NCBI GenBank assembly: GCA_029239935.1
Contig: JARBTY010000093.1
Location: 1 to 10,930 of the forward strand
Origin: Clostridia bacterium
Lineage (GTDB): Bacteria; Bacillota_A; Clostridia; Lachnospirales; Cellulosilyticaceae
DNA length: 10,930 bases
Reading direction: 5' to 3'
Shown: piece after piece, positions 1 to 10,930 of the stretch
Layout: every line of letters begins with the position of its first letter
Position numbering within the stretch: position 1 is the stretch's first letter
Program-made: the position numbers and the translations under genes
The notes under the pieces: generated by a model
Told to the model about the DNA's origin: nothing
Database searches by the model: none
Seen by the model: only the letters and a program-made list of their open reading frames with translations

Positions 1-164
1 GCATCAAAAGCTGTCTTATCTTTTATTTTTTGTTCTTTCTCTAGAAAAAGTAAAGCTTCAACCACATCGCCGTTAGTTTGTTCAAGTGCTGATTTAGCCT
101 CTGCGTAAGATACATTGGCCCTTGCCATGATTAAATCAATTTGTTCGATAGTTATAGTTCCCAT
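1..164 (-). CDS. DUF4342 / UBA-like domain protein, N-terminal part only
   Basis: The first 54 codons are visible and the gene continues past the left edge, so its 3' end is missing. Translation starts MGTITIEQIDLIMARANVSY and continues with a segment containing AEAKSALEQTNGDVVEALLF. That pattern (an acidic-aliphatic helix, Y/A-E-A, then N-G-D-V-V-E-A) is typical of the UBA-like helical bundle found at the N-terminus of EF-Ts, NAC and the small DUF4342 proteins of Clostridia. DUF4342 proteins usually carry a basic, hydrophobic C-terminal part of unknown function; that part lies outside the window. The ATG at 164 is preceded by AAGGAG (174-179) at 9 nt spacing, so the start is well supported. 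It lies downstream of the sugar-binding protein gene on the same strand but looks like a separate housekeeping-type unit. The domain call is by eye, and no function can be assigned. Confidence 0.72.
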   Translation of the reverse strand, partial: MGTITIEQIDLIMARANVSYAEAKSALEQTNGDVVEALLFLEKEQKIKDKTAFD

Positions 165-204
165 TATTAACAACTCCTTATAAATTAGTTTAGTTTATAA
201 TCTT

Positions 205-210
205 ATTATA
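205..210 (-). promoter_or_regulatory. Possible -10 box for the DUF4342 gene
   Basis: A perfect TATAAT lies on the minus strand about 40 bp before the start codon at 164. No convincing -35 hexamer sits 16-18 bp upstream of it. The box is part of a short AT-only dyad (195-211, TTATAAT/ATTATAA arms) that may be chance in this AT-rich stretch. Together with the possible terminator at 270-286, it suggests the DUF4342 gene is transcribed separately from the sensor operon. Confidence 0.25.
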
Positions 211-269
211 AGCTAGGATTATGAGAAAACACTAAATGAAAGATTAGAATTTGATTAGAAATAGATAAG

Positions 270-286
270 AAATGATTTAATCATTT
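270..286 (-). terminator. Weak candidate terminator after the sugar-binding protein gene
   Basis: An inverted repeat AAATGAT-TTA-ATCATTT lies 24 bp beyond the stop of the binding-protein gene. On the minus strand it is followed by a T-rich stretch (CTTATCTATTTCT). The stem is only 7 bp and nearly all A/T, so it is a poor intrinsic terminator. It is nevertheless the only hairpin between the operon and the next gene. Confidence 0.25.
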
Positions 287-309
287 GAGAGGGTAGATGC
301 AGATAATCG

Positions 310-1299
310 TTACTTTACAAATGGAAATAAAATTTTTTGGTTTTCAGGCGTAAACATATTATTGAGGTCTATAATCTTAGTTCCTGTATCTATACGCTGA
401 GGAATGTTTTTGCCATCGAGGGTCTCCACGGCATATTTGATACCAAGATAGCCCATGCTGAAAGGGTTTTGTATAATGGTAGCTCTTATGACTCCATCTT
501 GCAGCAGATCAAGTTCTTCAGGTGTGCTGTCAAAGGTGATGACTTTTATTTGGTTTTCAAGGTTCATTTCTTTAACTGCCCTTGCGACGCCAATGGAAGA
601 AATCGCATTTAGTGCAATAATACAGTCGAGGTCACTATTAGATGCAACAATCTGTTGAGTTAAGCTACGGGCGAGATCTACGTCCGAATTGCAGTACACT
701 CTTGCAGCCACTTTAATTTCTGGATACTCTGAAACAACTTCAAACAATCCTTTTTCACGTAGTTCTGCATTACTGGCTCCGCTTACAAAGCTCATGACTG
801 CTATATTACCTTTTGGTCCCAATAAATCAATGAGTTTTTTGCCGGCTTCTTTCCCCGCATTATAATTATCTGTACCAATGAAACTTTTAATTTTAGTTGA
901 ATTCACCTCAGAATCTATGGCAATCACAGGTATGCCATGACCTTCTACAAGATCTACTGCAACGCCGAGACGTTCATAGTTACTTGAAGCTAAAACAATG
1001 GCATTCATACCTGTTTTAATAGTATTATTTACTAACTGTATCTGACCCTCGATATCCTCTTCATTATCAGGGGCATAAAACATCAAATCAACGTCAAATT
1101 CTTTTGCAGCAACTTCAGCCCCCATCTTAACCGTTTTCCAATAATCTCCATATTTCATTTTCACTATAAGAGCAATACTTTTTTTCTTCTCTATAGGAAC
1201 GGAATTAAAAGATTGTTGGCAAGAAATTAATAAGATAGAGGTAAGGAAGAGTGCTATAATTTTTCCAGAAGTTTTCAAGACCTTTAATGTGATTTTCAT
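310..1299 (-). CDS. Sugar-binding lipoprotein (periplasmic-binding-protein type 1 fold), likely sensor partner of the adjacent kinase
   Basis: A 329-residue protein of the ribose/galactose-binding class (Peripla_BP_4-like). Residues 1-27 form a lipoprotein signal: basic start, hydrophobic stretch, lipobox LISC with Cys27 as the lipidated residue, so it should sit on the outer face of the membrane. The mature part has family landmarks: the N-terminal ligand loop KYGDYWKTVKMGAE, the VLASSN segment, PVIAIDSEV, the hinge-region signature FIGTDNYNAG, NAELREKG, and the ITFDSTPEE segment. The ligand cannot be read from sequence; a monosaccharide or small oligosaccharide is likely. ATG at 1299 is one base after the kinase stop (TGA-A-ATG), with AAGGGG at 1306-1311 inside the end of the kinase gene, so translation is probably coupled. 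It is last in the operon, and no ABC permease or ATPase gene is adjacent in this window. This favours a sensing role, like AraP or XylFII, over transport. It could still serve an importer encoded elsewhere. Confidence 0.88.
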   Translation of the reverse strand: MKITLKVLKTSGKIIALFLTSILLISCQQSFNSVPIEKKKSIALIVKMKYGDYWKTVKMGAEVAAKEFDVDLMFYAPDNEEDIEGQIQLVNNTIKTGMNAIVLASSNYERLGVAVDLVEGHGIPVIAIDSEVNSTKIKSFIGTDNYNAGKEAGKKLIDLLGPKGNIAVMSFVSGASNAELREKGLFEVVSEYPEIKVAARVYCNSDVDLARSLTQQIVASNSDLDCIIALNAISSIGVARAVKEMNLENQIKVITFDSTPEELDLLQDGVIRATIIQNPFSMGYLGIKYAVETLDGKNIPQRIDTGTKIIDLNNMFTPENQKILFPFVK

Positions 1300-1300
1300 T

Positions 1301-3085
1301 TCATTCCCCTTCTTTTATAATTGGTATCCAAATTTTAACGTTTGTTCCTTCATCGGCTTCACTCTCTATTTCAAGTCCATATTCTTTACCAAAACCAATA
1401 TTCAGTCTTTCATGTACATTCTTAAGGCCAATACCTGATCCATCCTTGCTCTTAACTTCCTGTGATAAAATGTTTCTTAAGACATCTGGACTAATGCCTA
1501 ATCCATTATCCTTAACCTCAAATAAAATCTTATCCTTCACAATAGATGCAGAGATTTTAATTAAACCCTCCGTGTCCATGTATTCTATTCCATGATAGAG
1601 GGCATTCTCAACAATTGGTTGCAGAATCAATTTGATTGTTTTATATTGGAGAATTTCTTCAGAAGCCTCTATTTCAAATTCAAACTTATTCTTATATCTG
1701 ATTTTTTGTATGGTTAAGTAATTATTAATATGCTCTAATTCATCTTGGATACTGATAATATTTTTTCCTTTACTCAGACTTATCCTAAAGAACTTGGAGA
1801 GAGAGATTATCATTTTAATCGCATCATCTTCTCTTTGATTTTCAATCATTCTTACAACTGAATTAAGTGTATTATACAGAAAATGAGGTGAAATTTGGGC
1901 TTGCAGTATATCCAGTTCATGCTTTCTCTTTAATTCTTGTTCTAGTATAATTTGATCCATGAGCTGTCTGATTTTTACTACCATAAGATTGAATCTTCTT
2001 GATAAATGTACTACTTCATTTGGGCCATGAACATCTATTATTGTATGGAAATCTTCATTTTCAATCATTTCTATGGATTTCTCTAAATCTTCTATAGGCC
2101 TAGATATTTTAGAAGATGTAAAGGCTGTCAAGAGAAAAGTTAGAACGATTACAATGATTAATAGCCATAATACAAAAATACCTATTTCATTTTTTGTAGC
2201 TACTATTTCACTTAAGTAGGATACGGCTATGATTTTCCAGTTAGTATCATGGATAGTTCTAATGGTAGTAAGTCGCTCTTCACCAGCTGAATGTTCCAGA
2301 TAACTTCCATCAGAGAGTTTTAATATTCTATGTGTATCCTCATTCTTTAATCCGATATAGATAAGCTGTTGTTGTGGATGGTAAATGATATTTCCATCTG
2401 AATCAATAATATAGATATAGCCCTTTGATCCCAAATTAACTCTCTGGCATAAATCATCTATTGTTTTAAAATTTACATCGACTAATAAAACACTGGGAGT
2501 TTTATTATAATTTACCCCTATATTGAGCATTTTGCTTAAGGATACTACCCATTTGTATTCACCTTTGAACAAGTTTTGGATATGTGGCGGAGAGATAGAA
2601 ATGGTATTATGATTGGCTAGAGCCATATTAAACCAGCTTTGGGAAGCTGGTTTGCTATTATTTCTCATTTCCATTGAGGGAACTACGGAAATGAGTTCAC
2701 CTTGATCCGTAAATACAGAGATAGAAACGACATCTTCACGGGTACCAAGTATAGTATACAGTTGTTCCTTAAGTTTATAATTCTCTAGACTAGAGCTGGT
2801 TAGAATTTTTGTGCTGACAAGATTAAGGACTTCACTCATGCCTTTAAGATAAAATTCTACGTTAAGGCTTACCTGTTCAAGAATTTGTTGAGTATTTGAA
2901 GCGGCAGTATTTTTAGCTGAACTTGAAAATTTGTTATAGAGTATGACAGAAATCATAAAAACTACAGAAACAGTGATAATTGTAAAATAGGTTGTAATTA
3001 AAAACTTAATACTTTTTGCTCTATAAGGTTGAAACAAAGCAGTGATAAAATATTTTATTTTAGAAAATAGATTAAGCTTAAACAT
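1301..3085 (-). CDS. YesM-type sensor histidine kinase with extracellular Cache-like domain
   Basis: A 594-residue membrane kinase of the YesM/LytS (His_kinase PF06580) class. Domain order: TM1 about residues 27-50; a large extracellular dCache-like sensor about 51-299; TM2 about 300-325; HAMP about 326-380; dimerisation/phosphoacceptor region with QAQISPHFLYNTLN, where His401 is the phosphorylation site; and a C-terminal HATPase with the N-box QPIVENALYHG, G1 box KDNGLGIS and G2 box GSGIGLKN. All catalytic motifs look intact. I place the start at the ATG at 3085, not at the in-frame ATG at 3133. The 3085 start has AAGGAAGG (3092-3099) at 6 nt spacing and sits one base after the regulator's stop (TAA-A-ATG). 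The 3133 start would overlap the regulator by 47 nt and add a hydrophilic 16-residue tail. It should autophosphorylate and pass phosphate to the regulator encoded just upstream. The signal may be the sugar-loaded lipoprotein encoded downstream. Confidence 0.92.
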   Translation of the reverse strand: MFKLNLFSKIKYFITALFQPYRAKSIKFLITTYFTIITVSVVFMISVILYNKFSSSAKNTAASNTQQILEQVSLNVEFYLKGMSEVLNLVSTKILTSSSLENYKLKEQLYTILGTREDVVSISVFTDQGELISVVPSMEMRNNSKPASQSWFNMALANHNTISISPPHIQNLFKGEYKWVVSLSKMLNIGVNYNKTPSVLLVDVNFKTIDDLCQRVNLGSKGYIYIIDSDGNIIYHPQQQLIYIGLKNEDTHRILKLSDGSYLEHSAGEERLTTIRTIHDTNWKIIAVSYLSEIVATKNEIGIFVLWLLIIVIVLTFLLTAFTSSKISRPIEDLEKSIEMIENEDFHTIIDVHGPNEVVHLSRRFNLMVVKIRQLMDQIILEQELKRKHELDILQAQISPHFLYNTLNSVVRMIENQREDDAIKMIISLSKFFRISLSKGKNIISIQDELEHINNYLTIQKIRYKNKFEFEIEASEEILQYKTIKLILQPIVENALYHGIEYMDTEGLIKISASIVKDKILFEVKDNGLGISPDVLRNILSQEVKSKDGSGIGLKNVHERLNIGFGKEYGLEIESEADEGTNVKIWIPIIKEGE

Positions 3086-3086
3086 T

Positions 3087-4751
3087 TTACACCTTCCTTG
3101 AGCTGCTTCTGTATTCTTTTGGTGTAATGCCAAAGTTCTTCTTGAAACAGAAAGTAAAGTAGTTTGGCTCTATAGAACCAATTTTTTCAGCTATTTCGTA
3201 GGTCTTCATATCTGTACTCCTTAAAAGCTCTTTTGCCGCAGCCATTCTTATTTGCAAAAGATAACTGACAAAAGTCGTTTTGGTTTCTTTTTTAAATAGA
3301 CTACTGAAATAACCTGTACTGATATGTAAATGCTTGGCAACTGTATTAATATTGATGTCACTTTCGTGATAATGATTTTGAATATATTGCCTCGCCTTTT
3401 TCATCATATGAGTAGTTGTATATTCCCTATCGCTTATAATGCTTCTTATAATACGAGTACATATCCCGGCTATCCATTCCTTGGCCTGTAAAAGATTTGT
3501 AAAAGTAAAGAGTTCAGAAAACACATTGGAACTTGTCCCTAAAATAGTATCAAAATCTATTCCAGAATCTTTTGCAACTTTCAATATAGTAGTAACAATT
3601 TCCATTAGATAAATCTGCCATTCCTTCAATGAAACATTTTTTTCAATTGCTTCATCCAGTAAGGTATCAATAATATCTTTCACTTCTGTTACTGTACCGA
3701 CTTTTAAGCAACGGACAAGTGATTGTTCCTTAAGTTCATCGAACCAAATTTTTTCGTTGGTACTATGATACTCCATATCTTCTATACAAATAATTCGGTT
3801 ATTTCCTTGGATAAGCCTGTAGTCAAGTGCTAAAAGAGCATTTTTATAGGACTGGGGAACGTTGGTAATTTGGTCATGAAATGTTCCGACACCTATGGTA
3901 ACCGTGAGCTTTAGATATTTTTCTACACTTTGACGTATTTCTTCAAGTACATAGAAAGTTTTATTCTTGGTACTTTCTTTATCCTTATCATTACTTAGTG
4001 CCAGAACAATAACATGATTATTATGAACAAATACTATTCCAAAAGAATGCTTATTAATGATTTCTTCAGTTATATTAAAGATAGCGAATAAACAAAGATC
4101 CTTATTCTGAGAGAGTTTTAAAGCATTTGATTGCTGTATAGAATCGTCCCTATAGGAAGTATGGGAGAGACTTAAACTATTATAATCCATGTGCAGCACG
4201 GATACTATAAAGCCACCATCAGTAATATGGATATCAAAATTCTTACATTTCTCTTCAATCTCTTTTGCAGTAAGTTTTTTAGAAATAAGTGAGATCAAAA
4301 AGTCTTTTCTTAAAACAGGTAAACTTTTCACATAATGTTCTTTCAAGCAAGAGATATCTTCTTTGTGCGCAATTTCTGCGTCAATATCCAGTTTTACCTT
4401 ATAGAGTACATCAATAAACTCTTTTTGAGAAAAAGGTTTTAAGACATATTCATTTACATGAAGACTTATAGCTTTTTGAGCAAATTCAAATTCTTCAAAG
4501 CCGGTGAGAATGATGATTTTAGTCGTGGGGAAGGTTTCTTTTATGAGCTCTGACAGGGCAAGTCCATCCATAAAGGGCATCTTAATATCAGTGATTACAA
4601 TATCAGGTAAAAATTTTTCCACAAGTTCAAAAGCTTCTTTACCATTTTCAGCTGCTCCAACAATCTCAAATCCGTACATACTCCAGTTAACTTCCTGAAG
4701 CATACCTTCTCTTAACTCTGCTTCATCATCTACTAATAATAATTTGTACAT
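3087..4751 (-). CDS. YesN-type response regulator with AraC-family DNA-binding domain
   Basis: A 554-residue cytoplasmic transcription regulator. Residues 1-120 are a receiver domain: acidic pocket Asp8/Asp9, phosphoacceptor Asp55 in DIVITDIKMP, Thr83 in IILTG, and Lys105 in VLKP. A middle region of about 300 residues includes VTIGVG followed by SYKNALLALDYR, a pattern common in YesN-like regulators (a degenerate GGDEF/CdaR-like module). Residues about 449-554 are two AraC helix-turn-helix motifs (NTVAKHLHISTGYFSSLFKK and YEIAEKIGSIEPNYFTFCFK). ATG at 4751 has GGGAGG at 4756-4761, with a short 4-nt spacer. It is the first gene of the operon and stops one base before the kinase start. YesN-type regulators typically activate neighbouring carbohydrate genes. 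The divergent beta-galactosidase and its own operon are the obvious targets here, though no binding site is proven. Confidence 0.93.
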   Translation of the reverse strand: MYKLLLVDDEAELREGMLQEVNWSMYGFEIVGAAENGKEAFELVEKFLPDIVITDIKMPFMDGLALSELIKETFPTTKIIILTGFEEFEFAQKAISLHVNEYVLKPFSQKEFIDVLYKVKLDIDAEIAHKEDISCLKEHYVKSLPVLRKDFLISLISKKLTAKEIEEKCKNFDIHITDGGFIVSVLHMDYNSLSLSHTSYRDDSIQQSNALKLSQNKDLCLFAIFNITEEIINKHSFGIVFVHNNHVIVLALSNDKDKESTKNKTFYVLEEIRQSVEKYLKLTVTIGVGTFHDQITNVPQSYKNALLALDYRLIQGNNRIICIEDMEYHSTNEKIWFDELKEQSLVRCLKVGTVTEVKDIIDTLLDEAIEKNVSLKEWQIYLMEIVTTILKVAKDSGIDFDTILGTSSNVFSELFTFTNLLQAKEWIAGICTRIIRSIISDREYTTTHMMKKARQYIQNHYHESDININTVAKHLHISTGYFSSLFKKETKTTFVSYLLQIRMAAAKELLRSTDMKTYEIAEKIGSIEPNYFTFCFKKNFGITPKEYRSSSRKV

Positions 4752-4782
4752 AAATCCTCCCTAAATCTGTTAGCTCTATTTT

Positions 4783-4810
4783 TTGAAAATATATATGTTT
4801 GTTGTATAAT
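4783..4810 (+). promoter_or_regulatory. Candidate plus-strand promoter overlapping the 14-bp dyad
   Basis: TTGAAA (4783-4788) and TATAAT (4805-4810) are separated by 16 bp, a near-consensus sigma-A pair. It points toward the beta-galactosidase but lies about 550 bp from its start. Its -10 box runs into the left arm of the dyad at 4808-4845, so a protein bound there could block it. It could drive a distal beta-galactosidase transcript or a short RNA. A chance match is possible in DNA this AT-rich. Confidence 0.35.
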
Positions 4811-4845
4811 TGAGAACACTAAGTAACTGCCTAGTGTTCTCAATT
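4808..4845. promoter_or_regulatory. Perfect 14-bp inverted repeat (10-nt loop) ahead of the regulator gene
   Basis: Arms AATTGAGAACACTA (4808-4821) and TAGTGTTCTCAATT (4832-4845) are exactly complementary. Neither strand shows a T-run straight after the stem, so this is not a standard intrinsic terminator. It ends 57 bp before the regulator start and would fall in the 5' UTR of the operon if transcription begins at the minus-strand promoter at 4889-4917. It also overlaps the -10 of the plus-strand promoter at 4783-4810. It may be a DNA operator or an RNA hairpin controlling regulator expression. Confidence 0.55.
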
Positions 4846-4983
4846 TACAAATGATAAGTATTACTCTTTTTAAAAAAATATATTTTTTATTATAGCATGG
4901 TGGACGTAAAGTTTCATTTTTGTAAACAAGTCATATGAGAATTTTGATATAAATGATGAGGATTTTGTAGTAATTTGTAAATT
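4842..4983. promoter_or_regulatory. Three TTTGTAAA boxes in the divergent region, possible regulator sites
   Basis: The box occurs at 4844-4851 (minus orientation), 4919-4926 and 4974-4981 (both plus). The first and third copies share 11 bp in inverted orientation (4842-4852 and 4973-4983, ATTTGTAAATT). The second lies just upstream of the candidate -35 of the sensor operon, and the third covers the candidate -35 of the beta-galactosidase promoter. The two plus-strand copies start 55 bp apart, about five helical turns. A related TTTGTA also occurs at 4964-4969. The placement suits an AraC-type activator, but the boxes are AT-rich and short. Confidence 0.3.
4889..4917 (-). promoter_or_regulatory. 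Candidate promoter of the regulator-kinase-binding-protein operon
   Basis: On the minus strand, ATGAAA (4912-4917) and a perfect TATAAT (4889-4894) are 17 bp apart. Transcription would begin near 4882, leaving a 5' UTR of about 130 nt that contains the 14-bp inverted repeat. The -35 matches only four of six consensus bases, as expected for a promoter needing an activator; a TTTGTAAA box lies directly upstream of it. Confidence 0.4.
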
Positions 4984-5003
4984 GAATAATGTTATTATAT
5001 AAG
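4975..5003 (+). promoter_or_regulatory. Candidate promoter of the beta-galactosidase gene
   Basis: TTGTAA (4975-4980) and TATAAG (4998-5003) are exactly 17 bp apart. Transcription would start near 5010, just before the hairpin at 5013-5045, giving a leader of about 345 nt. The -35 lies inside one of the TTTGTAAA boxes. Confidence 0.5.
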
Positions 5004-5012
5004 TGTTCATAA

Positions 5013-5045
5013 ACCACATGGTTTCATTGGTAAAATCCATGTGGT
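5013..5045 (+). promoter_or_regulatory. Hairpin at the predicted 5' end of the beta-galactosidase leader
   Basis: Arms ACCACATGG (5013-5021) and CCATGTGGT (5037-5045) are perfectly complementary around a 15-nt loop. The stem is followed by GTATATTTTTAG, a partial U-tract that starts a few bases late. It could be a weak terminator or attenuator, a 5' stabilising hairpin, or a DNA operator just downstream of the transcription start. Its position only about 3 nt from the predicted start favours an operator or stabiliser over termination of a useful transcript. Confidence 0.45.

Positions 5046-10930
<5,885 letters not shown>

Noticed and set aside
337..658. Short plus-strand open frames antisense to the sugar-binding lipoprotein gene
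   Set aside because: They lack ribosome binding sites and recognisable protein sequence, and the minus-strand gene is a clear family member across the same bases.
4870..4890. A-run/T-run palindrome TAAAAAAATATATTTTTTA as a terminator
   Set aside because: The stem is purely A/T and would be very unstable. It sits between the candidate operon promoter and the regulator gene, where a terminator makes little sense without further evidence.
4917..4931. Possible catabolite-repression (cre) site around TGTAAACAAGTCAT
   Set aside because: It lacks the central CG and the symmetric right half of the cre consensus.

Overview
The window looks like a chromosomal segment of a low-GC, Gram-positive, saccharolytic anaerobe, most likely class Clostridia (Lachnospirales-like). 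I infer this from the AT-rich DNA, strong AGGAGG-type ribosome binding sites, a YesM/YesN-style two-component system, a sugar-binding lipoprotein, and a very large secreted glycosidase with NPCBM, InlB-type and Ig-like modules. The genus cannot be fixed from sequence alone. I see no mobile element, RNA gene or CRISPR array.

Layout. Bases 1-164 (minus) hold the start of a DUF4342/UBA-like gene that runs off the left edge. Bases 165-309 are a short intergenic gap. Bases 310-4751 (minus) form a tight three-gene operon, transcribed in the order response regulator (3087-4751), sensor histidine kinase (1301-3085), sugar-binding lipoprotein (310-1299). Both junctions consist of a stop codon, one base, then ATG, so translation is probably coupled. 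Bases 4752-5356 are a divergent regulatory region of about 600 bp with candidate promoters in both directions, two perfect inverted repeats, a repeated TTTGTAAA box and a long leader for the next gene. From 5357 to the right edge (plus) is one uninterrupted reading frame of 1858 codons with no stop: a secreted LacZ-type GH2 beta-galactosidase followed by about 750 residues of carbohydrate-binding and cell-surface modules.

How the parts may work together (inference). The operon has no permease or ATPase, so the binding protein is better explained as the extracellular sugar sensor of the kinase than as part of an importer. The kinase would phosphorylate the AraC-type regulator, which could act on the shared divergent region and so control both its own operon and the beta-galactosidase. 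This resembles the described three-component sugar sensors of Firmicutes (AraPST; XylFII-LytS with a YesN-like regulator), but here the likely target is a giant secreted beta-galactosidase. The most unusual details are loss of the LacZ His357 equivalent in an otherwise intact active site, the 14-bp perfect dyad ahead of the regulator gene, and a three-codon mini-ORF with an ideal ribosome binding site in the beta-galactosidase leader.
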